Assembly (NCBI RefSeq): GCF_019801145.1
Contig: NZ_JAHVJQ010000005.1
Span: 1-64,000, forward strand
Length of the DNA: 64,000 nucleotides
Source of the DNA: Leisingera aquaemixtae
GTDB taxonomy: Bacteria; Pseudomonadota; Alphaproteobacteria; Rhodobacterales; Rhodobacteraceae
Reading direction: 5' to 3'
Positions 24,436 to 34,328 of this stretch are shown here, one piece after another. How positions within the stretch are numbered: the first letter of the stretch is position 1; each line of letters begins with the position of its first letter. A program made the translations under genes and the position numbers. The notes beneath the pieces are model-generated. The model saw only the letters and a list, made by a program, of their open reading frames with translations, was not told where the DNA came from and did not search any database.

Positions 24436-24577
24436 GAGAACGTCCGAAAGTTTGAAGCCCAGCTTTTAAGAACTAACCGGGGTGCGCAGCAGCCCGGATC
24501 GCCCCCGACCCGCCCCCCAGGGCGGGGGCGATTTGCCCCCACCCTCGGGCCGGGGGCGACCCTAATGTTCTTAATCC
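24436..24577 (-). other. GC-rich gap between yejE and yejF
   Basis: A run of C and G blocks (about 24497-24562) can form stems such as CCCGCC with GGCGGG and CCCCC with GGGGG. It may reduce read-through to yejF or process the message. No coding region is seen. Confidence 0.4.
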
Positions 24578-25684
24578 TCATGAAAACGTCTTCCGCGGGT
24601 CAAAGGCATCGCGCACACCCTCGAAGATGAAGATCAAGAGCGACAGCATGATGGCAAAGGTGAAGAAGGCGGTGAAGGCGAGCCAGGGCGCCTCAAGGTT
24701 CTGTTTGGCCTGCAGGGTCAGTTCGCCGAGCGACGGCGCCGAGGACGGCAGACCGAATCCGAGGAAGTCCAAACCCGCCAGCAGGCCGATGGTGCCGGTG
24801 ATGATGAAGGGCAGCATTGTGAGCGTCGCCACCATTGCATTGGGCAGCATGTGGCGGAACATGATGGTCAGGTTGCCGACCCCCAGCGCCTTGGCGGCGC
24901 GGACGTATTCCAGATTGCGGGCGCGCAGGAACTCGGCCCGGACCACGCCGACCAGCGCGGTCCAGCCGAACAGCACCATGAGGAATACCAGGAGCCAGAA
25001 GCTGCGGCCCAAGATCGCAAACATGATGATGATGACATAAAGCGAGTTCACAGAGCCCCAGACCTCAATCACCCGCTGGAACACCAGGTCCGTCAGGCCG
25101 CCGAAATAGCCCTGCACCGCGCCTGCCAGAATGCCGATCAGGCTGGCGGCGCCAGTCACCATCAGGGTGAACAGGATCGACAGGCGGAAGCCGTAGATCA
25201 CCCGCGCCAGCACATCGCGTTTGGTATCATCGGTGCCCAGCAGGTTCAGCCCGCCGGGCGGCAGCGGTGCCGCGCCGGGGCGGTCCACCGTGGTGTCAAA
25301 GCTGTACGGGATCGGCGGCCACAAGGTCCAGCCCTCATGGAAATCATCCGCCGCATAGGTGCCAGCGGCGATCTCCTCCAGGATGGTCTCCGGCTCGTCG
25401 AAGCAGTCCTCCACCCCGCCGGAGCGGATCAGGCATTCGACCTCCGGGTCGCTGTAGACGGCCTCTGTCTGGAAGTCGCCGCCAAAGCGGGTTTCCGGGT
25501 AGAACTTGAACACCGGCGCATAGACCTCGCCGCGGTAGCTCACGAGGATCGGCTTGTCGTTGGCGATGAACTCGGCAAACAGCGACAGGCCGAACAGCAC
25601 CGCAAAGATCCACAGCGACCAGTAGGCGCGGCGGTTGCGGCAGAAGTTGCGCCAGCGGCGCTGGTTCAGGGGGGAGAGCGCCAT
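24578..25684 (-). CDS. yejE: Peptide ABC importer permease YejE
   Basis: This 368-residue inner-membrane permease has an N-terminal helix, a long periplasmic insert (about 45-150) typical of YejE, and a BPD_transp_1 core with the EAA-type loop VRAEFLRARNLEYVRAAKAL followed by GVGN. The sequence NLLGTDDTKRDVLARVIYGF marks the OppC-like family. Three bases separate it from yejB, so the two permeases are co-translated. Confidence 0.94.
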   Translation of the reverse strand: MALSPLNQRRWRNFCRNRRAYWSLWIFAVLFGLSLFAEFIANDKPILVSYRGEVYAPVFKFYPETRFGGDFQTEAVYSDPEVECLIRSGGVEDCFDEPETILEEIAAGTYAADDFHEGWTLWPPIPYSFDTTVDRPGAAPLPPGGLNLLGTDDTKRDVLARVIYGFRLSILFTLMVTGAASLIGILAGAVQGYFGGLTDLVFQRVIEVWGSVNSLYVIIIMFAILGRSFWLLVFLMVLFGWTALVGVVRAEFLRARNLEYVRAAKALGVGNLTIMFRHMLPNAMVATLTMLPFIITGTIGLLAGLDFLGFGLPSSAPSLGELTLQAKQNLEAPWLAFTAFFTFAIMLSLLIFIFEGVRDAFDPRKTFS

Positions 25685-25687
25685 GGA

Positions 25688-26773
25688 TCAGCCCTCCCGC
25701 TTTTCAAAGTCGATGCGCGGATCGACCACCACATACATCAGGTCGGAGACGATGCCGACCACCAGCCCCATCAGGCCGAAGATATACATGGTGCCGAACA
25801 TGACCGGGTAATCGCGCGCCACCGCGGCCTCGAACCCCAGCCGGCCAAGGCCGTCGAGCGAGAAAATCGTCTCGATGATCAGGGAGCCTGCAAAGAACAC
25901 GCCGATGAACACCGCCGGGAAGCCCGCGATGACGATCAGCATCGCGTTGCGGAACACATGGCCGTAAAGCACCCGGTTCTCGCTGAGGCCTTTGGCGCGT
26001 GCGGTCATCACGTATTGCTTCTTGATCTCGTCGAGGAAGGAGTTCTTGGTAAGCAGCGTTAGCGTCGCGAAGGCTGCGATGGTGGAGGCGGTGACCGGCA
26101 GCGCGATGTGCCAGAAATAATCCGCGATCTTGCCGAACAGGCTGAGGCTTTCCCAGTTGTCCGACGTTAGGCCGCGCAGCGGGAAGATTTGCCAGTAGGA
26201 GCCGCCGGCAAACAGCACCAAGAGCATGATGGCAAACAGGAAGCCCGGGATCGCATAAGCAGCGATGATCACGCCGCTGGTCCAGGTGTCAAAGGGCGAG
26301 CCGTCGCGCATCGCCTTGCGGATGCCCATCGGGATCGAGATCAGATAGGCAATCAGCGTCGACCAAAGGCCAAGCGAGATCGAGACCGGCATCTTCTCCA
26401 GCACCAGCTCGGTCACGCCAATCTTGCGGAAATAGCTCTCGCCGAAGTCAAATCGCGCGTAGTTGCCGAGCATTGTCAGGAAGCGCTCCAGCGGCGGCTT
26501 GTCGAGGCCGAACTGCTGTTCCAGCTCCTTGATCAGCTCCGGCGGCAGGCCCTGGCGGCCGGCGTAGTTCTCGTTGGCGCTGATCGCCTCGGTGCCGGTG
26601 TCGCCGCCGCCGCCGGCAAAGCCCTCGAACACGTCGCCGCCGCCCTCGAGCTGGGCGATGATCTGCTCGACGGGGCCGCCGGGCACAAACTGCACCAGGG
26701 CAAAGTTCACCAGCAGGATGCCGAACAGCGTCGGGATCACCAGCAGCAGGCGGCGGAAGATATAGGCTGCCAT
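25688..26773 (-). CDS. yejB: Peptide ABC importer permease YejB
   Basis: This 361-residue DppB/OppB-like permease starts [20 protein letters not shown], the usual first helix of the family, followed by [12 protein letters not shown] Gly-rich periplasmic segment (about 45-75) is followed by five further helices and the cytoplasmic loop [20 protein letters not shown]. It pairs with YejE to form the pore. Confidence 0.95.
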   Translation of the reverse strand: MAAYIFRRLLLVIPTLFGILLVNFALVQFVPGGPVEQIIAQLEGGGDVFEGFAGGGGDTGTEAISANENYAGRQGLPPELIKELEQQFGLDKPPLERFLTMLGNYARFDFGESYFRKIGVTELVLEKMPVSISLGLWSTLIAYLISIPMGIRKAMRDGSPFDTWTSGVIIAAYAIPGFLFAIMLLVLFAGGSYWQIFPLRGLTSDNWESLSLFGKIADYFWHIALPVTASTIAAFATLTLLTKNSFLDEIKKQYVMTARAKGLSENRVLYGHVFRNAMLIVIAGFPAVFIGVFFAGSLIIETIFSLDGLGRLGFEAAVARDYPVMFGTMYIFGLMGLVVGIVSDLMYVVVDPRIDFEKREG

Positions 26774-26782
26774 TTGTGGTCC

Positions 26783-28708
26783 TTACCGCAGCGCGCCGGC
26801 GGCCTTCAGCGCGGCCTCGCGCTCGGCATCGATCCACCACAAATCCAAAAGGCCGGTGTCAAAAGGCGGCAGATTTTCCGGCTGGCGGTACATGTCCCAG
26901 TAGGCGACCCAGTTCACGTCCAGATACCAGGTCGGCACCATGAAACGCTTGGCGCGCAGCAACCGGTCCAGTGCACGCACATTGGCACGCAGGTCTTCCA
27001 GGGATTTGGCCTCAACGACGCCGTCAATCAGTGCGTCCACCGCCGGATCGGCCAGCCCTGCCGGATTGAAAACCGAATATTCATGCGCCTCGGACCCGAA
27101 GTACTGTTGCAGGCCCGTCGACGGCTCCAGCGACATCGGGAAAGCAGAAAAGATCATATCGATCTCCTTCTCCCGGCGGCGGCTGGTGAATTGGGCGTAG
27201 TCGACCCGGTTCACCACCGCATCCAACCCCATGGTGCGCAGGTTGGAGACATAAGGCTGCACGATACGCTCAATAGTCGGGCTATCCACAAGGAATTCGA
27301 TCTTTAGAAGCTCGCCCGCCGCATTGCGGCGCATACCGTCATCGCCTACGGTCCAGCCGGCCTCATCCAGCAGCTTCATCCCCCGGCGCAGATTCTTGCG
27401 ATCGCCGGGGCGGGAGGCTTTGGACGCATGCGCCATCACCGGCTCAGACGTCAGGATGGACGGGTCGATCTGATCGCCCAGCGCCTCCAGCACCTCCTTC
27501 TCGCGCCCCTCAGGCAGACCTTCGGCGGCCAGCGGCGAATCCTGCCAGAAGGAGGAGCGGTGGCGGAACAGCCCGTATTGCAGGCTTTCGTTGGTCCATT
27601 CGAAATTGAACGCCAGCTGCATTGCCTCGCGGACGCGTATGTCCTGGAACTTGGGCCGCAGCAGGTTCATAACGAAACCGCTGGCGGCAGGCACGTTGCC
27701 ATCGGGAATTTCCGCTTTGATCACCTGGCCGTTTTCAACCGCGGCAAAGTCATATGCGGTTGCCCAGCTTTTCGAGTTGCTTTCCGAACGCAGCGTGTAG
27801 ACGCCCGCCTTGAAGCCTTCCATCGCGGCAATCGCATCGCCGAAATACTCGACCCGGATGCGGTCATAGTTGTGGCGGCCGACGTTCACGTTCAGGTCCT
27901 TGCCCCAATAGTCCGGGTTGCGGCGGTAGACGATGCGCTGGTTCACATCGGCGCTTTCCAGAATGTAGGGGCCGGAACCGATGCCCGGATCCAGCCGCGG
28001 CTGGTCTATGCGGCGGTTTTCCGGATCAGCCTCGAACCAGGCCTTGGAGAACACCGGCGTGCCGCCGACCTGGGTGATCATCGCCCGGCGCGGGAAATCC
28101 GGGGAGAAATGGAATTTCACCCGGTGCGGGCCCAGCGCCTCTGCCTTGGGGATGCGCTTGCGCACCGCCTCGGCATAGGATTTCAGCCCCTGGTCCAGCA
28201 GGATGTTGTGGGAAAACACCACATCGTCGGCGGTGACCGGCGTTCCGTCGGAGAACTTTGCTTCGGGACGCAGGTTGAAGATCACCCAGTCCTGGCTTTC
28301 GGGGTATTCCAGGCTTTCGGCAACCAGACCGTAGTAGGATCCGGGCTCGTCATAGGATTCCACCAGCAGACTCTCGTAGTGGCTGGAGGCGAGCATCCCG
28401 GCACGGCCCTTGCGAGTGAAGGGGTTCATGCTGTCGAAGGTGCCGACGGCGGAAATCGACAGCTCGCCGCCCTTCGGGGCCTCCGGGTTCACATAGTCGA
28501 AATGGGCGAAGCCTTGCGGGTATTTCAGTTCCCCGAACTCGGCAAAGCCATGCGCCTTGATGATGGCCTCTTCCGCCTTGGCCAGCGTTGCGGCGGCCAG
28601 CGTCAGGATCAGCCCCAGCATCATGGCCTGAGCCAGCGCGGCGGCGGCCTGCAGCGGGTTCACGTCGTCCTTCGCGCGCGCGCGCGCCGCAGCTTTGGCG
28701 GTGTTCAT
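26783..28708 (-). CDS. yejA: Peptide-binding periplasmic protein YejA
   Basis: From ATG 28708 this is a 641-residue family 5 solute-binding protein. The N-terminal 45 residues are basic then hydrophobic (AMMLGLILTLAAATLAKA), an unusually long signal sequence; a start at one of the internal Met residues before the helix is also possible. The mature protein has AHGFAEFGELKYPQGFAHFD, the SBP_bac_5 segments and the DNAWTxxG-like GWTVGDDGMRRN. It delivers peptides to YejBE. The ribosome site AAAGGAGG is nine bases before the ATG. Confidence 0.93.
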   Translation of the reverse strand: MNTAKAAARARAKDDVNPLQAAAALAQAMMLGLILTLAAATLAKAEEAIIKAHGFAEFGELKYPQGFAHFDYVNPEAPKGGELSISAVGTFDSMNPFTRKGRAGMLASSHYESLLVESYDEPGSYYGLVAESLEYPESQDWVIFNLRPEAKFSDGTPVTADDVVFSHNILLDQGLKSYAEAVRKRIPKAEALGPHRVKFHFSPDFPRRAMITQVGGTPVFSKAWFEADPENRRIDQPRLDPGIGSGPYILESADVNQRIVYRRNPDYWGKDLNVNVGRHNYDRIRVEYFGDAIAAMEGFKAGVYTLRSESNSKSWATAYDFAAVENGQVIKAEIPDGNVPAASGFVMNLLRPKFQDIRVREAMQLAFNFEWTNESLQYGLFRHRSSFWQDSPLAAEGLPEGREKEVLEALGDQIDPSILTSEPVMAHASKASRPGDRKNLRRGMKLLDEAGWTVGDDGMRRNAAGELLKIEFLVDSPTIERIVQPYVSNLRTMGLDAVVNRVDYAQFTSRRREKEIDMIFSAFPMSLEPSTGLQQYFGSEAHEYSVFNPAGLADPAVDALIDGVVEAKSLEDLRANVRALDRLLRAKRFMVPTWYLDVNWVAYWDMYRQPENLPPFDTGLLDLWWIDAEREAALKAAGALR

Positions 28709-28926
28709 CTGCCATGACCTCCTTTGCCCGGAACTGGAGCCCGGGTTTTTCGCCCCCAAGCTAATGTCCGGGGGCGGTAACATTCAAGTTGAGATTAGGT
28801 GATGCAGGCCCGCTTCTGGGCAAAAAGCAGCCGAAACAAGGGCCTGCGCAGAGCCGCGCTTGCGCGAAATAAAATTGCCTGCCAGCCTCAGATCACTATT
28901 GCGTTATGAAACGAGGGAGTCTGCCG

Positions 28927-29163
28927 ATGCTGAAGTCAATGAAACTTGCCGCTCTCGCGGTTGCCGGGGCCGCCGCGCTCAGCGCCTGCGCCCAGCAGGA
29001 AGAGGAAGTGGTCTACACCAGCCCGGAAGAGGCCTATTGCGTGCAAACCGGCGGCCAGTACGTGCTGCGCAGCGGCAAGGCGGGCACCATCGGCGTCTGC
29101 ATCCTGCCCGACGGCACGGAGCGCGATGCGCTGGCCTATTACCGGGAAAACAACCCGGCCTGA
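28927..29163 (+). CDS. DUF333 small lipoprotein
   Basis: This 78-residue protein has a signal peptide ending in a lipobox (ALSAC, lipidated Cys at about 20). The mature part is a DUF333 domain: AYCVQTGGQYVLR, then GVCILPDGTERDALAYYREN. DUF333 proteins are small haemolysin-expression-like lipoproteins of unknown role. I prefer ATG 28927, preceded by GAGGGAG, to ATG 28906. A strong terminator follows. Confidence 0.88.
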   Translation: MLKSMKLAALAVAGAAALSACAQQEEEVVYTSPEEAYCVQTGGQYVLRSGKAGTIGVCILPDGTERDALAYYRENNPA

Positions 29164-29187
29164 GCCAACGGCACTCAGACGCGCATC

Positions 29188-29219
29188 AAAAAAGCCGCTG
29201 CACATCGCAGCGGCTTTTT
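29188..29219. terminator. Bidirectional terminator
   Basis: AAAAAAGCCGCTGC pairs with GCAGCGGCTTTTT around ACATC. It lies between the convergent DUF333 gene and the cytochrome c gene. Confidence 0.92.
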
Positions 29220-29248
29220 CATTTGGATAGCTGGGACAGCGGCCGGGC

Positions 29249-29758
29249 TTAGCCGTCCAGGCTGTCCAGATAGGCGATGAGGTTCACCCGGTCCGCCTGT
29301 TTCTTCAGGCCGGAGAACGACATGGTGGTGCCGGACGCATAGGCCGACGGCTTGGCCAGGAAGGCGTCCAGCTCTTCCGGGGTCCAGGCGTTGCCGGCCA
29401 GGCCGGTCAGCGCGCCGGAATAGCCGAAGCCGGATGCGGAGGCGATATCGCGGCCGACCACGCCGTACAGATACGGGCCGGTGGCGTTGGCGCCGTCTTC
29501 CAGCTTGTGGCAGGCAGAGCATTTCTTGAAGACTTTGGCGCCTTTGGCGGCGTCGGCGGAGGCCATCAGCTCTTCGAAGCTGACTTCCGGCTCATCGCCG
29601 CCGGCATCTTCGGCAGAGGCGACTTCGATCACATAGGAAGCCTCACCGTGGCTGTCCATGTGATACAGTACTTCTGCGCCCCATTTGCCCAGAAGGAATA
29701 CCAGGAACGCGCCGCAGACGCCTGCGGTCGCTTTGGTGAGGGTCATCGTGTCAAACAT
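29249..29758 (-). CDS. Membrane-anchored cytochrome c (CycM/c552 type)
   Basis: This 169-residue protein has an uncleaved N-terminal membrane anchor (KATAGVCGAFLVFLLGKWGA), a charged acidic linker, and a class I cytochrome c domain with the haem site CSACH (about residue 89), the GPYLYGVVGRDIASASGFGY region and a Met ligand in TTMSFSGLKK. Such anchored cytochromes carry electrons from the bc1 complex to oxidases. I use ATG 29758; upstream frame lacks similarity. It is divergent from pheA. Confidence 0.93.
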   Translation of the reverse strand: MFDTMTLTKATAGVCGAFLVFLLGKWGAEVLYHMDSHGEASYVIEVASAEDAGGDEPEVSFEELMASADAAKGAKVFKKCSACHKLEDGANATGPYLYGVVGRDIASASGFGYSGALTGLAGNAWTPEELDAFLAKPSAYASGTTMSFSGLKKQADRVNLIAYLDSLDG

Positions 29759-29876
29759 GATCGCGAGTCCATTTAGCTGTCTGCAGGGGTGTCTAAGGCT
29801 TCCCCTCCCAAGTGGCAAGGTATAGACAGCGCGACGAAACGCCCAAATATTGAAGTTTTGCACGGGGAACACACCC

Positions 29877-30710
29877 ATGAGCCGCAAAATCGCCATTCAG
29901 GGGGAGCTTGGCTCCTACAGCCACGAGGCCTGCCGCATCGCCCGCCCCGGCATGGAGGTGCTGCCCTGCCGCACGTTCGAGGACATTCTGGAGGCGGTGC
30001 GCAGCGGCGAGGCGGAACAGGCGATGCTGCCGGTGGAGAACTCTACCTACGGGCGGGTGGCCGACAGCCACCGGCTGCTGCCGCACAGCGGGCTGCACAT
30101 CATCGACGAGGCGTTTGTGCGGGTGCATATCAACCTGCTGGCGGTGCCAGGGGCGAAGCTGGAAGACATCCGCGAGGCGCACTCGCATCTGGTGCTGCTG
30201 CCGCAGTGCGCAACCTTCCTGCGCGAGCACGGCATCCGCGGCCGCGTCAGCCCCGACAATGCCCGCGCCGCCCGCGACGTGGCCGACGCGGGCGACATCC
30301 ACTCAGCCGCGCTGGCCAGCGAACTGGCGGGCGAGATTTACGGGCTGGAAGTGCTGGCCCGCCATATCGAGGACAACGGCGACAACACCACCCGCTTCCT
30401 GATCATGGCCAAGGATATCGATTACACCCGCCGCGGCGCCCACAACATGATCACCAGCTTCGTGTTCCAGGTGCGCAACATCCCTGCGGCGCTCTACAAG
30501 GCGATGGGCGGCTTTGCCACCAACGGCATCAACATGACCAAGCTGGAAAGCTACATGGTGGACGGGTCGTTCACCGCGACCCAGTTCTATGCCGATATCG
30601 AAGGCCACCCGGACGACGCCAATGTGCAGCTGGCGATGGATGAGCTCAGCTATTTCACCACCAATGTGGAGATCCTCGGCGTCTATCCGGCAGACAACGG
30701 CCGGTTCTGA
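29877..30710 (+). CDS. pheA: Prephenate dehydratase
   Basis: This 277-residue enzyme makes phenylpyruvate from prephenate in phenylalanine synthesis. The catalytic PDT domain (about 1-180) shows GELGSYSHEA, the PVENSTYGRV motif and the threonine of TTRFLIM. An ACT regulatory domain (about 195-275) follows, with the ESYMVDG loop that binds phenylalanine. There is no fused chorismate mutase. Start ATG 29877 has a GGGGA ribosome site. Confidence 0.95.
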   Translation: MSRKIAIQGELGSYSHEACRIARPGMEVLPCRTFEDILEAVRSGEAEQAMLPVENSTYGRVADSHRLLPHSGLHIIDEAFVRVHINLLAVPGAKLEDIREAHSHLVLLPQCATFLREHGIRGRVSPDNARAARDVADAGDIHSAALASELAGEIYGLEVLARHIEDNGDNTTRFLIMAKDIDYTRRGAHNMITSFVFQVRNIPAALYKAMGGFATNGINMTKLESYMVDGSFTATQFYADIEGHPDDANVQLAMDELSYFTTNVEILGVYPADNGRF

Positions 30711-30926
30711 ACGCGGTTCGCAAGACTGCCCCAGGCAGGGGCTTCGCCCCTCTTGGCCGTGCGGCCAATTCACCCCAGGATATTTCCGGCCAGATGAAGA
30801 GGCGGCCCCCGCCGCACGTCGGCGTGGCGCCCGGCCCAGCGGCGCCGGGGCAATCTCTGGCCGCTGTAGGGCGGGCGGGAGATTCTCCCCTTCTCAAGGT
30901 CTATTCAGTTGTTCGGGGAGATAAGT
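30711..30926. other. Intergenic gap after pheA
   Basis: No coding region is seen. GCAGGGGC with GCCCCTC (about 30736-30758) may terminate pheA. The following segment around 30769-30802 (CACCCCAGGATATTTCCGGC) looks like an intergenic repeat that I have seen in other roseobacter sequences, but I cannot confirm copies here. Confidence 0.35.
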
Positions 30927-31020
30927 GAGAGGCTGGACATCGACCCAAGCGGGGCTCGTTGTGGCTGCTTCCTTCCGGACCTGACCAGGTTGGCGAGGCG
31001 CTTGCCCGCGCCAACCTCTC
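30927..31020 (-). ncRNA. ffs: Small SRP RNA (4.5S)
   Basis: On the minus strand the 94-nt RNA runs from GAGAGGTTGG (31020) to CCAGCCTCTC (30927), whose ends pair. The universal apical domain GTCCGGAAGGAAGCAGCC is at about 30986-30965. This RNA binds Ffh for membrane targeting. It has a good sigma-70 promoter at 31028-31056. Confidence 0.95.
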
Positions 31021-31027
31021 GAATCCC

Positions 31028-31056
31028 GATATAAGGACCGCTGCCGGGAATGGCAA
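31028..31056 (-). promoter_or_regulatory. ffs promoter
   Basis: On the minus strand TTGCCA (31056-31051) and TATATC (31033-31028) are separated by 17 bases and lie eight bases before the SRP RNA 5' end. Confidence 0.7.
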
Positions 31057-31084
31057 GGGCCGCTCCGGCTGCGTTTTCAGGCAG

Positions 31085-32938
31085 TCAAAGCTGCAGTTCC
31101 AGCTCCCAGAAGCCGCTGCTGCTGAAGCCGCGGGGCGTGGCTAGCCCGGCGGGCAGCTCCTCCATGTGCTCCGCTGCACCGGGGCCTGTCACCGCCACCG
31201 CGCTGGCGCCCGGCACCGGCGCCAGCCGCCACGGGTACGGCGCCTCTGCCAACGGCTCCGGCGGCAGCCGTCCGGCAATATAGTCGCGGATCGCCTGGCG
31301 GATCCGGACCGGCGGCACCGGCTGCTCCTCTGCCGCCTGCAGCATCCGGAACCGGCCGCCGCCGCTGGCCCGGTAGCTGTTGACCGCAACCGCAAAGCGC
31401 TGGTCCGGCGCCACCGGCCTACCGTTCCAGCTGAGGTCCGCGACCCGGCAGGCCTCCGGGCTGAGCCGCTCTCCGGCAGCTGAGAACCGCGGCGCCCGGG
31501 TCAGGTCGATCTGGTAGCTGAGTCCGAAGATCACATCGAAATTGTGCCCGGCCCGGTGCGGATCGGTCAGCCGCCGGCCGGAGCTGCCCGGCAGTATTCG
31601 GTTGAACAGCCCGGCGGACATTTCCAGCCAGTCCCGCAGCTGCGCGCCGCTCACCAGGATCACCCGCAGCTCATTGGGAAAGATCTGCAGGTCGGCGATA
31701 TTGCGGTTGCACAGCCCACCGGCGGCAATATCGGTATAGAAATAAGGGCCTGAGCGGCCGCCGAATTTGCAGGGCGCCGCTGCCGACAAGAGCGGCAGGC
31801 CCTCTACCGCGGTGCCCTGCAGCAGCAGCCGCGCCGCCGCCGCCTGGGCGCTGCCGACCAGCGCCAGGCCGCGGTCCGGCGCAAAGAAGGTGAAATAGGA
31901 ATGCATGGCCACCGGACTGTGGCCCGCAGGCTCCCGCATCCTTTCCAGCGTGCGCGCGTGATCCTCTGCCAGCGCCCGCACCAGGCCGGGGTCTTCGGCC
32001 GCCAGCGGCTGCACCGCGCGGGCCTGCGTTTGCTGCGCCACCGGCTGTAGGCTGGCGCTGCCGCCGGCCGGGCGCCAGCCGCTGCCCGTGTACTCCAGCT
32101 CCAGCCGGATCACCCCCAGATGCGAGCCATGCGCCCCCGGCATCACCACCGGCTTGGCAAAGGGATGCTGCGGATCCGGCAGGGTCAGATGGGTGTGGCC
32201 GCCGACCAGGGCATCGATGTCCGGCAGCGCGGCAAGCTGCTCCAATGCGTTCTCGCTGCTTTCCCCGCCTGCAGCCGCCAGCCCGGTATGCGCCAGCGCC
32301 AGCACCAGGTCGCAGCCCTGCGCCTTCAGCTGCCGCGCCTGCGCCGCTGCCGCCTCGACGATGCCCGCGGCCTGCAGCTGCTCCGCCAGCACCTGGCGGC
32401 ACCATGTCAGCGTCTGCGGCGGCAGCACCGACAATAGACCGATCCGCACCGGCGGCAGGTCCGGGCAGGCCGGGATCTGCCGCTCCAGCACCGCCGCCGG
32501 CGCAAACGGCAGCCGCAGCCCTGGCTGCGCCGCCGTCAGATTGGAGCACAGCACCGGACAGGGCGCGGCCTGCAGCACTTCCGCCAGCGCCTCCAGCCCG
32601 AAATCGAAATCGTGATTGCCGAGGCCCGCCGCATCATATTCCAAAACCTGAAATGCACGCACCAAAGGATGCGGCCCCGCCGCGCCCGGCAGGATGTCCC
32701 CCAGCGGCGCCCCCAGGAAGCCGTCGCCATTGTCAACCAGCAGGGCGGCGGCGCCCTCGCGCGCCGCGCGGGCGCGCGCTTGCGCGATCAAGGTCGCCAC
32801 CCGCGAAAGCCCGATAGCCGGGTCAGGCCGGTTGGCATAATAGTCATGGCTCAGCAGATTGCAGTGCAGGTCCGTGGTGGCCAGCACGTGCACTGCCCCG
32901 GCGGTCCGAGGGTCCGAGGCCCCTGCCCCGCCGGTCAT
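31085..32938 (-). CDS. CpdB-like 2',3'-cyclic-nucleotide phosphodiesterase/3'-nucleotidase
   Basis: From ATG 32938 this is a 617-residue bifunctional phosphoesterase. The N-terminal metallophosphatase domain has the metal sites TTDLHCNL, VDNGDGFLG, GNHDFDFGLEAL, LALAHTG and VGGHTHL; the C-terminal nucleotidase domain has PYFYTDIAAGGLCNRNIADL and the aromatic FGLSYQIDLT. CpdB is normally periplasmic, but no signal peptide is seen from any start (32938, ATG 33013 or GTG 33073). It may act in the cytoplasm or be exported another way. Start is uncertain because no ribosome site is clear. Confidence 0.85.
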   Translation of the reverse strand: MTGGAGASDPRTAGAVHVLATTDLHCNLLSHDYYANRPDPAIGLSRVATLIAQARARAAREGAAALLVDNGDGFLGAPLGDILPGAAGPHPLVRAFQVLEYDAAGLGNHDFDFGLEALAEVLQAAPCPVLCSNLTAAQPGLRLPFAPAAVLERQIPACPDLPPVRIGLLSVLPPQTLTWCRQVLAEQLQAAGIVEAAAAQARQLKAQGCDLVLALAHTGLAAAGGESSENALEQLAALPDIDALVGGHTHLTLPDPQHPFAKPVVMPGAHGSHLGVIRLELEYTGSGWRPAGGSASLQPVAQQTQARAVQPLAAEDPGLVRALAEDHARTLERMREPAGHSPVAMHSYFTFFAPDRGLALVGSAQAAAARLLLQGTAVEGLPLLSAAAPCKFGGRSGPYFYTDIAAGGLCNRNIADLQIFPNELRVILVSGAQLRDWLEMSAGLFNRILPGSSGRRLTDPHRAGHNFDVIFGLSYQIDLTRAPRFSAAGERLSPEACRVADLSWNGRPVAPDQRFAVAVNSYRASGGGRFRMLQAAEEQPVPPVRIRQAIRDYIAGRLPPEPLAEAPYPWRLAPVPGASAVAVTGPGAAEHMEELPAGLATPRGFSSSGFWELELQL

Positions 32939-33275
32939 GTCCGAATTCCAGCTGACACCGCCTGCCCGCCACTCCTTGCGGCGCCATTCAGCGCCATTCT
33001 TTGTTGCGGCCATTTGAATCAGCGTTTTAACGATTTGCAAAGAATCCTTTTCGCTGCCTGTTAACTTTTTCACAGAGGCGCGGCCGCGCCGGCCTTGTTC
33101 TGCCCTGTTCTGCTGAAAAATGCGCGCGCCTCAGCCGCGCAGGTGTGGCCGCGCGGTGACAGGCAAGCACCGATCGCGGCCGGTTGCTGGCAACGGCTGC
33201 GGCACACTGTCATGCATTGCCGCATTCCAAGCGTTGAGCCCGGCGGCCCGGCCGCCAGTCATTAGGAGAGCCGCC
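32939..33275. other. Divergent gap between cpdB-like gene and nudC
   Basis: The left part (to 33073) is open in frame with the cpdB-like gene and may be its N-terminus. The remainder holds promoters; I see no other gene or strong structure. Confidence 0.35.
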
Positions 33276-34259
33276 ATGAAACGCGCAGAACAGGTGACAT
33301 TCGGCAGCGGCGGGCTGGAGCGGGCCGCGCATCTGCGCAGCGACGCAGCCGCGCTGGACGCCGCCTGGGCCAGCGCGGACACCCGGGTGCTGCTGCTGTG
33401 GCGCGGCAAGCCGCTGACCCGGCGCGAAACGGAGGCGGAACTGCCCTGCGGCCTGGCCTGGACCGATCCGACGCATCCGCTGGCCGCCGCCCGCAGGGAT
33501 GAGGCGCTGTTTCTGGGCCTCGGCAGCGGCGGCGCGCCCTGCTTTGCCTGCGATATCAGCAGCTGGCAGCCCGACAGCCTGGACCAGGACGCCCTAAACA
33601 GCTTTGCCGACGCCAGCGAGCAGCAGCATCCGGATCTGCCGCAAGGCCGTGTCTTTGCCGAGCTGCGCCGGGTGATGACCCGTCTCACCCCGCTGGAGGC
33701 AGAGCTGGCCGCCACCGCCAAGGCGATGCTGGCCTGGCACCGCAGCCACCGCTTCTGCGCCTGCTGCGGCGCGCCCAGCGATATGGCGCAGGCAGGCTGG
33801 CAGCGGGTTTGCCCGTCCTGCAAGGCGCCGCATTTCCCGCGCACCGACCCGGTGGTGATCATGCTGATCACCCACGGCGACGCGGTGCTGATGGGGCGCT
33901 CGCCCGGCTGGCCCGAGGGCATGTATTCGCTGCTTGCAGGTTTCGTGGAGCCCGGCGAGACGCTGGAGGCGGCGGTGCGCCGCGAGGTGCTGGAGGAAAC
34001 CGGCGTTCAGGTTGGCGCGGTAAGCTACCTGTCAAGCCAGCCCTGGGCCTTTCCGATGTCGCTGATGTTCGGCTGCGCCGGCGAGGCGCTGAGCCGCGAG
34101 ATCACCATCGACCCGGCAGAGATTGAGGATGCGCTGTGGGTCAGCCGCCAGGAAATGATGACGGTCTTTGCGGGTGAGCACCCGGTTCTGAAACCAGCGC
34201 GCAAAGGAGCGATTGCGCAGTTTTTGCTGAAGAACTGGCTTGCAGACACACTAGACTAA
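33276..34259 (+). CDS. nudC: NADH pyrophosphatase NudC
   Basis: This 327-residue Nudix hydrolase splits NADH to NMNH and AMP and can decap NAD-RNA. It has an N-terminal NUDIX-like domain, a zinc ribbon (C161, C164, C179, C182), the Nudix box GFVEPGETLEAAVRREVLEE at 222-241, and the diagnostic SQPWAFP at 254-260. The ribosome site TAGGAGAG precedes ATG 33276. Confidence 0.96.
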   Translation: MKRAEQVTFGSGGLERAAHLRSDAAALDAAWASADTRVLLLWRGKPLTRRETEAELPCGLAWTDPTHPLAAARRDEALFLGLGSGGAPCFACDISSWQPDSLDQDALNSFADASEQQHPDLPQGRVFAELRRVMTRLTPLEAELAATAKAMLAWHRSHRFCACCGAPSDMAQAGWQRVCPSCKAPHFPRTDPVVIMLITHGDAVLMGRSPGWPEGMYSLLAGFVEPGETLEAAVRREVLEETGVQVGAVSYLSSQPWAFPMSLMFGCAGEALSREITIDPAEIEDALWVSRQEMMTVFAGEHPVLKPARKGAIAQFLLKNWLADTLD

Positions 34260-34328
34260 CGCGCATATGATCTGGAAACGGCGCAGCAGCCCGGCAACGC
34301 ACCGGCAAGGCAACTGAGGCAGGCGAAG

